A stretch of DNA of 64,000 nt from Paratinospora sagittata (Eukaryota > Streptophyta > Magnoliopsida > Ranunculales > Menispermaceae). The position numbers and the translations under genes were made by a program. The notes below the pieces were generated by a model that saw only the letters and a list, made by a program, of their open reading frames with translations, was not told the DNA's origin and made no database searches. The first letter of the stretch is position 1; every line of letters begins with the position of its first letter. The stretch covers positions 9,486,620 through 9,550,619 of the forward strand of contig CM069594.1 in assembly GCA_035771175.1 (NCBI GenBank), in the 5' to 3' direction. Positions 60,501 through 62,800 of this stretch are shown here, piece after piece.

Positions 60501-62157
60501 ATATTGAGAGATCCAACTTGTTCATTTTCAAATTCTAGGATACGGGGGACTCAGCTAAAAGTGTCTCAAAATTTGGAGTTAGGTACTTGGACAACATTAT
60601 GTTAACTATGAAGCCTATACTATATGTTGTTCTTTCCCCCTTTTTTTTTTTTTGTTTCTTCTTTTCACTCATTTATTGTCCTTTTTGTTCCCTCACTTAA
60701 GTGAATTGTCACCTATTACTCATTATCTTCTTTCATATTTTTTTTCCTTTTCATTGGAGAATCCACAAGTAATATTCCAAAACATAAAGTATCTGACACA
60801 TATCCCATATCCATGTCGTCTCATAAAGTGTCGGACACGAGTACACCGGGCTAAAGTAAATAGTTATGTTAACACAACTCTGATCCCAACACTAAGCAAG
60901 AGTATTATGTTCCTCAATGTCCACACTTAAGGGGCTAATAATAGAACTCTTCCAAAAATTAAAATGATCAATTTAACCTTTATATATGATCTTTGAGCAA
61001 CCCTACAAATTTTAAAAGTCAATGTTCCCTTCATTATAGGAATAACAGATAAGGAATCCCAATCAAATTTCATTGACCAATGCAGATCTCATATTCTACT
61101 TAGATAATTAAATTAAAATAGCAGCCAAGAATCTTGATTCTTGACTCTTTGCTTATGTAGTTAGACCACGCAAATTTTCTTTGACAAATGGAGATTTTAA
61201 TATGGAGAGAAAATATGTGCAAATTTAGGGAAGGGAAGAAAGCAAAAACAACTTTGAACTTAGGAAGTGAAGGTCTAGCAGGAAAAAAACAAAATGGTAC
61301 AAGTACAACTTACAAAGTATTCACAAGATTGCTATAAGTGTTAATGAAAAATCTTGTTTTCAAGTCTCTATATTAACATTCGCATGTTCCCTATTGGCAT
61401 ATTTAGTATTTTTAGGCTTTTTATCTACTTGTTATTTCCTTAAGATATCTAAAATAATAGTTTGGATCTTTCTTCCTTCAAGTGTTTTTATTTTATTTTA
61501 TGTTTTAACACTTTTCTAGAGGAATAAACAGGCTCTAAAACAGTAGTAATTTCCAAATGAATACAACGTATGGTATGGCTCAATACATATCAAATGAATA
61601 GGTAAATGTGGTTTTGACCTTTCCTGCTATCAAACAAGGCATGTTGAATGCTAGCCGTAGCTTTAGATACCCTGCTTGAGGGAGCTTATTTCTTGGTTTC
61701 TCATGACAAGTAATAAATGATTCTTCTCTTCTCATTTTTGGGTAGGCTTAGCTCTTGATAGATTGGAACGGAGAAACTTAGGATTTTTTACTATTTTTCT
61801 TTTTGCAATGATAACGAATTGTAAATACAAGTTTCAACTAGTAACTTGTTACTCTAATTATTATCCCTCTCATGATTTTCTTTAGGATGCAGTGGCCATA
61901 GTGCAGGGAATTTCAGATGCTGAAGCAGCATCAAGAAAACTTGTACAAGAAGCCTACGCACGAGGGAGCTCCGATAATATCACTTGTGTTGTTGTGAGAT
62001 TTGAAAATTCGTGAGTATACATCTTGACTGTTTAATTAACCTTTGAATGTGCTTCCCATGCATTGAAAAATGATTTAGTTTCATTGCTATTGCCGCATAA
62101 TTTTTGTAATGTTCTTGCCATCTTGATCCGCCCTACAGGTTTGCTGACCATCAATAG
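13284..62157 (+). CDS. Protein phosphatase 2C (PP2C) spread over nine exons and about 49 kb
   Basis: Mg/Mn-dependent Ser/Thr protein phosphatase. Exons 13284-13342, 20165-20307, 20730-20828, 20933-21091, 27644-27730, 32860-32951, 52450-52521, 61886-62010 and 62139-62157 join with GT-AG borders and consistent phases into 855 nt (284 aa). Motifs in order: [13 protein letters not shown] (Arg41, Glu45, Asp46), FFGVFDGHGG (Asp67, Gly68), [68 protein letters not shown] (Asp228) and [14 protein letters not shown] (Asp267). All expected metal ligands are present. WNV instead of WDV is, as I recall it, also seen in the Arabidopsis At1g43900-type PP2C, the closest relative I can name from memory. The length is typical of small plant PP2Cs. 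There is no signal peptide or membrane segment, so it is likely cytosolic or nuclear. The substrate is unknown. Confidence 0.92.
13449..13512 (+). repeat. (TTA)n microsatellite just after PP2C exon 1
   Basis: About 21 TTA/ATT units with one ACT and one ATC interruption, beginning about 106 bp after the exon-1 donor. It is likely length-variable between individuals. Confidence 0.95.
13513..14954. other. Intron 1, first part: nothing definable
   Basis: AT-rich intron sequence. Around 14690-14780 there is a short stretch with AGGC/GCCTAGGC motifs like the ends of the hAT-type repeats elsewhere in the window, too decayed to delimit. Confidence 0.4.
14955..15088 (+). mobile_element. 5'-truncated Au-type SINE
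   Basis: Matches the body and tail of Au SINEs: GGTTCAAGTCGTGAAAATAG (box-B region), CCTCTTGCATAGCAAGGTAAG, GGTCTGACCCTTCTTTGGGA, GAGCATTGTGCACTGAGCAG, then a T run (15080-15088). The first about 45 bp with box A are missing or unreadable. Full-length relatives are at 32546 and 50777. Confidence 0.75.
15183..15880. repeat. GATTC-rich repeat with imperfect inverted ends
   Basis: About 0.7 kb studded with GATTCATGATTC and TTACGATTCATG words. The left end GGTTATCAAAATCCCGAT is roughly complementary to the right end (ATTCACAATTTTGATGAG). It may be a decayed non-autonomous DNA transposon. No convincing target duplication was found. Confidence 0.4.
15881..18075. other. Intron 1, middle: no recognised feature
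   Basis: AT-rich, no coding frame with recognisable motifs and no terminal-repeat pairs that I could see. Confidence 0.4.
18084..18907. mobile_element. Non-autonomous hAT-type element with 8-bp target duplication
   Basis: Left end TAGTGTTTTCAAGGCGTC and right end GCTTTGAAAACTCTG form imperfect terminal inverted repeats. The element is flanked by identical octamers ATACTAGT (18076-18083 and 18908-18915), and an 8-bp duplication is the hAT hallmark. AAGGCG words repeat near the left end. It has no transposase. The interior contains a separate MITE (18543-18879). A partial copy of the left end recurs at 42396-42530. Confidence 0.75.
18543..18879. mobile_element. MITE family copy 1, nested in the hAT-type element
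   Basis: Starts GTTACCTGGACTCGGGTATG and ends with the near-complement GTACGTCGGGCTAAAGTAAA then GAGTTCGGGTAAC. Subterminal GTGTCGGACAC words are also inverted. A second copy lies at 60463-60873. The length is about 337 bp with no coding capacity. Confidence 0.7.
18919..19206 (-). mobile_element. Miniature LTR retrotransposon (TRIM/SMART-like)
   Basis: Two direct repeats of about 75 bp (18919-18994 and 19133-19206; shared core GAAGGCCCAACAATGAATAT) flank about 138 bp. Read on the minus strand, the right repeat is followed at once by a PBS-like sequence (plus-strand GCTCTTATACTA at 19121-19132, 10 of 12 matching the initiator-Met site), and the left repeat is preceded by a purine tract (plus-strand CTCCCCCTT, 18995-19003). 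LTR, PBS, spacer, PPT, LTR in 288 bp is the layout of the smallest plant LTR elements. No 5-bp duplication is clear. Confidence 0.65.
19207..20164. other. Intron 1, last part: no recognised feature
   Basis: T-rich intron sequence leading to the acceptor TTGGTAG|C at 20164. Several open stretches (for example 19727-20050) are T-rich and lack recognisable motifs. Confidence 0.5.
20165..20307 (+). CDS. PP2C exon 2
   Basis: 143 nt encoding [31 protein letters not shown] and [12 protein letters not shown]. It contains the phosphate-binding Arg and the first Asp/Glu metal-binding pairs. Acceptor GGTAG|C, donor GATG|GTATGC. Confidence 0.93.
20411..20580. repeat. Small tandem plus inverted repeat in PP2C intron 2
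   Basis: Three direct copies of a 35-38 bp unit (core ACAACCGATCCCAAAGCTGA) at about 20411, 20447 and 20485, then a partial fourth unit that turns into the inverse sequence CTTTGGGATCGGTTGTGT at about 20533-20550. The words AAGCTGATATTGTT flank the block on both sides (about 20394 and 20561), suggesting an insertion with a duplicated target or a local rearrangement. The transcript could fold into a stem. Confidence 0.75.
20730..20828 (+). CDS. PP2C exon 3
   Basis: 99 nt completing DGHGG and coding [16 protein letters not shown] and [12 protein letters not shown]. Acceptor TTTAG|GT, donor CTATTG|GTCTGT, phase matched on both sides. Confidence 0.93.
20933..21091 (+). CDS. PP2C exon 4
   Basis: 159 nt coding [53 protein letters not shown]. 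Acceptor CTGCAG|TT, donor TTCAG|GTTGGC. Confidence 0.94.
21092..22485. other. Intron 4, first part: no recognised feature
   Basis: AT-rich intron DNA with an A run at 21791-21806 and a T run at 22215-22232. The A run may be the tail of an old retroposon, but no body could be recognised. Confidence 0.4.
22486..22800 (-). repeat. Left arm of a large inverted duplication in intron 4
   Basis: Matches, inverted, to 27176-27435: for example CTCATTCAAGTATGAAGTA here versus TACTTCATACTTGAATGAG there, and ATAGCCTTGTGTGGCATTAA versus TTAATGCCACACAAGGCTAT. The arms are about 80 percent alike by eye and lie about 4.4 kb apart. The left arm includes the end of a gypsy-like gag frame, so the arms are probably two related retroelement fragments in opposite orientation. 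Confidence 0.7.
22665..23180 (-). pseudogene. Broken Ty3/gypsy-like gag fragment
   Basis: The minus strand shows gag capsid-type text: [16 protein letters not shown], stop, [36 protein letters not shown], and further on [20 protein letters not shown]. The W-x-x-F-K-x-x-F-x-x-x-YFP and Y-E-A-K-x-x-x-LSRF pattern is typical of plant gypsy gag. At least one stop and one frameshift interrupt it. No protease, RT or integrase was found nearby. Confidence 0.65.
23181..25038. other. Intron 4, middle: possible gypsy leader; no gene
   Basis: Sequence of higher complexity than its surroundings that may be the upstream part of the gypsy-like element (its 5' side is to the right). The words GGTGCAGGTGCTTG and AGGTGTGGGTGCAGACACTT around 23440-23570 form a short GT/GC-rich periodic stretch. 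An A run lies at 24292-24308. No LTR pair could be confirmed. Confidence 0.3.
25047..26279. mobile_element. Non-autonomous hAT element with perfect 8-bp target duplication
   Basis: Ends CAGTGTTATTAAGG...CCTTAATAACACTG form terminal inverted repeats continuing into GCGCA-rich subterminal words. The element is flanked by identical octamers GTAGAAAC (25039-25046 and 26280-26287). It is 1233 bp with no transposase. The interior is low-complexity: CAG/CTG-rich, a long GA microsatellite and GAA/AAG purine tracts, with many AAGGCGC words near both ends. Long open frames inside it are a by-product of the repeats. Confidence 0.88.
25664..25725 (+). repeat. (GA)n microsatellite inside the hAT element
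   Basis: About 31 uninterrupted AG/GA units, followed by more than 150 bp of almost pure purine sequence on the plus strand. Confidence 0.95.
26288..27175. other. Intron 4: flank between hAT element and right inverted arm
   Basis: AT-rich sequence without recognisable motifs. It may belong to the retroelement fragment whose end forms the right inverted arm. Confidence 0.35.
27176..27435 (+). repeat. Right arm of the large inverted duplication in intron 4
   Basis: Inverse match to 22486-22800. The plus strand here reads GTTAATGCCACACAAGGCTA and later TTGATGCAATAGGAAGGACT. The right arm ends 208 bp before PP2C exon 5. Confidence 0.7.
27644..27730 (+). CDS. PP2C exon 5
   Basis: 87 nt coding [18 protein letters not shown] and [10 protein letters not shown]. 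Acceptor CTGCAG|CT, donor GGCAG|GTATTA. Confidence 0.94.
27731..30740. other. Intron 5, first 3 kb: no recognised feature
   Basis: AT-rich intron DNA. A T/TG-rich low-complexity tract lies at 29478-29580. No coding motifs or paired terminal repeats were seen. Confidence 0.45.
30741..32110 (-). mobile_element. Solo LTR (1.37 kb) with 5-bp target duplication
   Basis: Starts TGTTGG and ends CCAACA (perfect 6-bp inverted termini) and is flanked by identical TATTT pentamers (30736-30740 and 32111-32115). There is no internal domain, so it is a solo LTR left by LTR-LTR recombination. The GGGTGAATTGG-like and GTGGTTCGGCTTCCAAAG words near its left end are typical of the far end of plant copia LTRs read in reverse, so a minus orientation is likely. 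It holds a 17-G run and a set of ACGCGTTTCTGA-like repeats at about 31567-31760. Confidence 0.82.
30766..30782 (+). repeat. Run of 17 G inside the solo LTR
   Basis: Uninterrupted G17. It could form a G-quadruplex in the PP2C pre-mRNA and is an error-prone site in sequencing, so the exact length may be unreliable. Confidence 0.9.
32546..32712 (+). mobile_element. Au-type SINE
   Basis: Plus-strand copy starting about GGGTGGTCCTTGGCACAACG (box A region), with a GTTTGAATCTGGAAATAACC box-B region, CTCCAACGTAGAGGTAAGG and a GACCCAGCAATGGTAGGAGC 3' body. It is more decayed than the copy at 50777. It ends about 150 bp before PP2C exon 6. Confidence 0.75.
32860..32951 (+). CDS. PP2C exon 6
   Basis: 92 nt coding [17 protein letters not shown] and [14 protein letters not shown]. 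Acceptor TGCTAG|GA, donor TTCAG|GTACCT. Confidence 0.94.
32952..34440. other. Intron 6, first part: possible SINE tail, otherwise nothing definable
   Basis: AT-rich sequence. At about 33779-33900 a segment with ATTGGGCCCGATAGCCCTCG, TTTGTATCTTCTAAAAAAA and an A-rich tail resembles the 3' end of the SINE at 49527-49751, but its head could not be recognised. An A run (33408-33424) may be another retroposon tail. Confidence 0.35.
34440..35536 (+). pseudogene. LINE reverse transcriptase relic (left part)
   Basis: Plus-strand remains of a plant L1-type LINE RT in shifting frames: [36 protein letters not shown], then the YRPISL region, a [20 protein letters not shown] block near 34960-35020, and [10 protein letters not shown]. 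The catalytic FADD position (about 35270-35280) reads FVDG, so it is inactive. The 5' endonuclease half is not recognised. The LINE is interrupted by hAT material at about 35537 and its 3' end reappears after 38585. Confidence 0.78.
35537..36824. mobile_element. hAT-type element, left copy of a fold-back pair
   Basis: Left end CAGGGTCAGCTCTAAGAAAT then GGCCTTAGGC; right end complementary in style (GCCTTAGGC ... AGAGTCGGCACTG). Its sequence is repeated in inverse orientation at about 37147-38584, so the two form a palindrome with arms over 1 kb. It carries a Helitron-like insert (35613-35918). No 8-bp duplication matches at the ends, so boundaries are approximate, and the first about 25 bp could instead be LINE coding sequence. 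Confidence 0.55.
35613..35918 (+). mobile_element. Small Helitron-like element in the left hAT arm
   Basis: Starts TCTATACTATTATAATGCC after an A, ends ACGCATGTGCGTAGTTACTAG before a T: a 5' TC, a 3' CTAG preceded by a small GC hairpin (ACGCATGTGCGT), and insertion between A and T. These are the Helitron signatures. 306 bp, non-autonomous. An inverse copy is at 38179-38522. Confidence 0.6.
36825..37146. other. Spacer of the fold-back hAT pair
   Basis: About 320 bp of ordinary-complexity sequence between the two inverted arms, not repeated elsewhere in the window as far as I can see. No coding motif recognised. Confidence 0.4.
37500..38160 (+). pseudogene. Decayed hAT transposase C-terminus
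   Basis: One plus-strand frame near 37930-38080 reads [20 protein letters not shown], followed by LNGLAV and FIEK after stops. This matches the [14 protein letters not shown]...LNGLAL dimerisation-domain signature of plant hAT/TTF-type (ZMYM1-like) transposases. The upstream part ([20 protein letters not shown]) is compatible with the same family. Many stops. The transposase runs opposite to the terminal-repeat orientation given for this arm, and that orientation is arbitrary. Confidence 0.6.
38179..38522 (-). mobile_element. Helitron-like element, inverse copy in the right hAT arm
   Basis: On the minus strand it runs from TATACTATTATAATGCC (38522, 5' TC changed to TT) to a CTAG end at 38179-38182 with a GC-rich stem just before it (CACGAGCACAC). 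Same family as 35613-35918. The insertion into hAT sequence therefore predates the duplication that made the palindrome. Confidence 0.55.
38585..38935 (+). pseudogene. LINE 3' end (right part of the interrupted LINE)
   Basis: Starts in the conserved C-terminal block of plant LINE ORF2 ([19 protein letters not shown]), followed by a stop-containing tail and a 3' UTR ending near an AATAAAGAGATTG sequence (38915-38930). Together with 34440-35536 it marks one LINE split by the hAT pair. Confidence 0.68.
38936..40210. other. Intron 6: unresolved repeat, possible LTR fragment
   Basis: At 39492 the sequence TGTAACACCCCGTAATTTTA has the look of a plant gypsy LTR start. The following 0.7 kb contains no coding frame and no partner LTR in the window. 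The rest is AT-rich intron DNA. Confidence 0.3.
40211..40536. repeat. Near-perfect 326-bp palindrome (fold-back element)
   Basis: Left half TGTCACGCCCGGGTTGCACC... is repeated inverted as ...GGTGCAACCCAGGCGTGACA. By eye only about three mismatches occur in arms of about 160 bp. The centre CATGGCCATG is itself palindromic, with two unpaired bases beside it. The arms are GC- and CpG-rich compared with the intron. No target duplication was found. An RNA copy would form a long, almost perfect hairpin. Confidence 0.95.
40537..41530. other. Intron 6: no recognised feature
   Basis: T-rich intron sequence with long but motif-free open frames on both strands around 40542-41171. Confidence 0.4.
41531..42395. 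repeat. Probable LTR-derived fragment
   Basis: Contains AAGAGGGCGGGTGAATTGGG followed by TGGCTTGACAATCCCCTTGC, the same kind of word order as in the solo LTR at 30741, and two copies of GTGCACAAAACTAG about 150 bp apart (42228 and 42378). No clear TG...CA termini or target duplication. Confidence 0.35.
42396..42556. repeat. Partial copy of the intron-1 hAT-type element plus (TA)n
   Basis: GTTGTCAAGGTGGCAAGGCG followed by AATATTTATTTAGAGGTCCC and CAGTCCACC matches the left end of the hAT-type element at 18084-18210. A TA microsatellite (42529-42556) follows and borders the MULE. The right end of this copy was not found. Confidence 0.6.
43350..43624 (+). pseudogene. 5'-truncated LINE tail inside the MULE
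   Basis: Reads [20 protein letters not shown] and [19 protein letters not shown], the C-terminus of plant LINE ORF2, then a short 3' UTR and an A run. ATATTGTATAAA (43338-43349) recurs with two extra bases after the A run (43625-43638), a target duplication of the size expected for LINEs. Same general family as 38585-38935. Confidence 0.65.
43847..44136 (-). repeat. 3' LTR of the young copia
   Basis: 290 bp, TGTTGAATTTAGAG...GGGTATTTCAACA. Differs from the 5' LTR at three transition sites. Just right of it the plus strand CTCCCCCTCAAGCT (44137-44150) is the purine tract read on the minus strand. Confidence 0.95.
44149..45621 (-). pseudogene. RT and RNase H of the young copia
   Basis: [72 protein letters not shown]. 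The catalytic box reads YVDE ([11 protein letters not shown]), a second-Asp to Glu change that probably cripples polymerase activity. Then [20 protein letters not shown], and at 44524-44526 a TGA sits where the family has Trp (NLVT-stop-RSKKQ). RNase H continues in the same frame ([44 protein letters not shown]) to a normal stop at 44149. Confidence 0.9.
45628..46785 (-). pseudogene. Integrase core of the young copia
   Basis: Reads [16 protein letters not shown], then [60 protein letters not shown] and an acidic, Ser-rich C-terminal extension. Begins after a TAA (46783-46785) and ends at a TAG (45628-45630, probably an old CAG). The DDE catalytic acids are readable. Confidence 0.88.
46838..48637 (-). 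pseudogene. Gag, protease and integrase N-domain of the young copia
   Basis: Starts ATG 48637 ([20 protein letters not shown]), with a TAA at 48560-48562. The gag body at 48487-47843 has [53 protein letters not shown] and [19 protein letters not shown]. After a TAG (47843-47845) comes an intact zinc knuckle [14 protein letters not shown], then adjacent TAG and TAA (47641-47636), the protease site [13 protein letters not shown], and the integrase zinc region ([18 protein letters not shown]). A one-base frameshift near 46850-46870 separates it from the integrase core. Confidence 0.88.
48682..48693 (-). promoter_or_regulatory. Primer-binding site of the young copia
   Basis: Minus strand TGGTATCAGAGC directly after the 5' LTR (48694-48983): the standard initiator Met-tRNA primer site. 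Confidence 0.93.
48694..48983 (-). repeat. 5' LTR of the young copia
   Basis: 290 bp with the same length and termini as the 3' LTR. It carries ACTAATTACTAAAA, AACTAATAGAG and TTTCCAGAATC where the other copy has ATTATT, AACAGAG and CCAAAAT. Confidence 0.95.
49312..49791. repeat. AT-rich inverted repeat around a SINE
   Basis: A stretch of about 47 bp (49312-49358, core ATTTAATATTAATATATAAA) is repeated in inverse orientation at about 49748-49791. Closer in, GATAAAATGATAAAATA and TATTTTATCATTTTATC (about 49358 and 49467) form a second inverted pair. A SINE (49527-49751) sits between the arms and may have been inserted into a pre-existing AT-rich hairpin element. Confidence 0.55.
49527..49751 (+). 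mobile_element. tRNA-derived SINE (non-Au family)
   Basis: GTGTTGGCCTAGTGGTGCAA has the form of a pol III A box and GGTTTCGAGTTCGACTCTC that of a B box, followed by a unique body and the tail TTGTATCTACTAAAAAATAA. TTATGT before the head (49521-49526) recurs after the A-rich tail (49752-49757), a possible target duplication. It is not a tRNA gene because the cloverleaf cannot be completed. Confidence 0.6.
49792..50776. other. Intron 6: no recognised gene
   Basis: A-rich to about 50140, then a GC-richer stretch (50150-50540) with GTCGACGATGATCGGAG and GTCGAGGACGTCGCTGGAAG words that looks like the interior of a decayed transposable element. No confirmed termini. Confidence 0.35.
50777..50958 (+). 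mobile_element. Au-type SINE, full length
   Basis: Begins GGGGAGCCTTGGCACAAC (box A region), has GGTTATGGGTTCGAGT (box B), AATAGCCTCTTGCGATGCAG, GTTAAGGTTGCATACAATA, CCTTTCCATAGGACCTTGCA and GCTTTGTGCACCACGCAACC ending in a T run, as Au SINEs do. CAATGATTTTGAA before it and CAATGTTTTGAA after it look like a target duplication. Best preserved of the three Au copies in the window. Confidence 0.85.
50959..52449. other. Intron 6, last part: GA microsatellite, otherwise nothing definable
   Basis: (GA)20 at 51502-51541. The rest is T-rich intron DNA running into the acceptor CCTCAG|GA of exon 7. T-rich open frames near 52171-52554 include the exon but are otherwise non-coding. Confidence 0.5.
51502..51541 (+). 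repeat. (GA)n microsatellite
   Basis: About 20 GA units followed by a G-rich GGGGAGGGAGGGG tail. Confidence 0.95.
52450..52521 (+). CDS. PP2C exon 7
   Basis: 72 nt coding [20 protein letters not shown] and VSNK, with the SDG metal-ligand Asp. Acceptor CCTCAG|GA, donor AATAAG|GTGTGT. It is isolated by 19.5 kb and 9.4 kb introns. Confidence 0.93.
52522..53032. other. Intron 7, first part: no recognised feature
   Basis: AT-rich intron DNA up to the left LTR of the copia element. Confidence 0.5.
53033..53280 (+). repeat. 5' LTR of the intron-7 copia
   Basis: About 248 bp. The start TGTTTTTGCGG has three extra T compared with TGTTGCGG in the right copy. Contains TATTTATACGATGTTCTTCC, a likely TATA region, in sense orientation to PP2C. 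Confidence 0.85.
53322..53392 (+). repeat. 28-bp tandem repeats in the copia leader
   Basis: GGCCTTCATTGTCGGAATCT then TCTTTGTC is repeated about 2.5 times right after the primer-binding site, followed by CGTCGT-rich sequence and long CTT tracts to about 53810. This is the untranslated leader. The Leu/Ser/Cys-rich open frames over it are not genes. Confidence 0.75.
53850..55431 (+). pseudogene. Gag and protease of the intron-7 copia, fused to the pol linker
   Basis: Gag text in several frames: [72 protein letters not shown]. The zinc knuckle is degenerate ([15 protein letters not shown], with Gly and the last Cys lost). Protease reads [12 protein letters not shown] instead of DSGATDHM, so the catalytic Asp is gone. 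After LSTNLISI the frame jumps straight to an RT-side linker ([13 protein letters not shown]), so all of integrase is deleted. Confidence 0.85.
55432..56237 (+). pseudogene. RT of the intron-7 copia
   Basis: [59 protein letters not shown] and a normal YVDD box ([14 protein letters not shown]). Stops at about 55543 and 55957. Continues [20 protein letters not shown] to NRVLQ, where the solo LTR interrupts it. Confidence 0.87.
56238..57246 (-). mobile_element. Solo LTR inserted in the copia RNase H region
   Basis: 1009 bp with TG...CA ends (TGATGTAGGAC...GTCTACTTCA; 8 terminal bases nearly inverted) and a perfect TACAG target duplication (56233-56237, 57247-57251). The host frame NRVLQ resumes as YLKGTPRQG on the other side. 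The minus strand carries a likely TATA region (AGTCTATAAATAGGATTG at about 56820), so the LTR is probably minus-oriented. Confidence 0.88.
57252..57788 (+). pseudogene. RNase H of the intron-7 copia
   Basis: Resumes [16 protein letters not shown], then [72 protein letters not shown] and a normal C-terminal end. Stops at about 57312, 57407 and 57419 break it. Confidence 0.87.
57796..58038 (+). repeat. 3' LTR of the intron-7 copia
   Basis: 243 bp from TGTTGCGGAGAAG to TTTTTACAACA, directly after the purine tract GAGGGAGAG. In sense orientation with the PP2C transcript, so its poly(A) signals could act on the pre-mRNA. Confidence 0.9.
58044..59640. other. Intron 7: no recognised gene
   Basis: Sequence of normal complexity without motifs I can name. 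It may contain the decayed body of a retroelement. Open frames such as 58846-59097 have no family features. Confidence 0.35.
59641..60392 (-). pseudogene. LINE ORF2 C-terminal fragment with reverse-transcriptase zinc-binding domain
   Basis: The minus strand from 60392 reads [79 protein letters not shown] and ends NWINYM at 59748, then a 3' UTR to about 59641. The K-VFGWL...C-x-x-x-C...H-LF--C pattern is the zf-RVT domain found after RT in plant LINEs. The frame is open over about 210 codons, so this LINE tail is less decayed than those in intron 6. Confidence 0.82.
60463..60873. mobile_element. MITE family copy 2
   Basis: Matches 18543-18879 over most of its length: ACTTGTTCATTTTCAAATTC, TATATGTTGTTCTTTCCCCC, GTGTCGGACACGAGTACACC, CTAAAGTAAATAGTTATG. 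It begins GTTACCTAGACTTGAG and ends GTTAAC. An extra block of about 75 bp (about 60550-60625, with CTCAGCTAAAAGTGTCTC) is absent from copy 1. Confidence 0.75.
60874..61885. other. Intron 7, last part: no recognised feature
   Basis: AT-rich intron DNA leading to the acceptor TCTTTAG|GA of exon 8. Confidence 0.5.
61886..62010 (+). CDS. PP2C exon 8
   Basis: 125 nt coding [39 protein letters not shown] and ENS, with the final metal-ligand Asp267. Donor AAATTC|GTGAGT is a perfect consensus. If the intron is retained the next codons are TCG TGA, ending the protein at 62014 with almost the same C-terminus. Confidence 0.92.
62139..62157 (+). CDS. PP2C exon 9 (last coding exon, optional)
   Basis: 19 nt completing Ser279 and adding FADHQ before TAG (62155-62157). 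Acceptor CCCTACAG|GT. Only five residues depend on it, so protein function is unlikely to change, but the splice decides 3' UTR content and stop position. Confidence 0.7.
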
Positions 62158-62800
62158 GCTCTCAATGAGAAATTGATGCATCTGCTGATGCATCCTGCAG
62201 TATGGTACCGATGCAATGCAATTAATGCGACGCCTTTTTGTGAGATCCCAAAGTTGTTAATTTTGTCAACTGTGCTTTATTTTTTTTATTTAATCCGCTT
62301 CATTTTATTAATTGCGAATTTGATGTTCTAGTTATAGTATTTCTGCAATGGCAGTGAATGCATCTACTGAGCACCGTGGTTATTTGTTTTAAAAAAGAAG
62401 GAAGAAATAAGAAGAAAAGGGAAGGGCTGATTGTGTGGCCATGGGAATCATAAATTTCTGGTGATATATATCAACTGAGCTTGCTTGAATTTAAGGAAAT
62501 CTATTTGCTTGGTATGGCTTCCTAGTGCCGAGTTTATTTGCCTTTTCCAATGTGTCTAAAGATTTTGTAGTAGATGATGAATGATGATTTCTTGAAGTGG
62601 TCTGCTGAGTTATGCTGCAAGTAACAAATTTGACGACTAGACAAAAATGCTGTGGAAACGTACGTTCTTTCACCGATAGTGGACTTCTCCCCAATATGTA
62701 AGTGCCTGGTTTTGGTGTAAAGGAAAAAAAAAGAGATTCTTTCAAGACTATTATTTTCCTTTAGAAGTAACAAATATACTTGAAAAAGAACAATCCACTT
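62158..62800 (+). other. Presumed PP2C 3' UTR
   Basis: Sequence after the stop with normal complexity to about 62750. No unambiguous polyadenylation signal could be chosen; AAATAAG near 62405 is one weak candidate. The exact 3' end is unknown. Confidence 0.4.
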
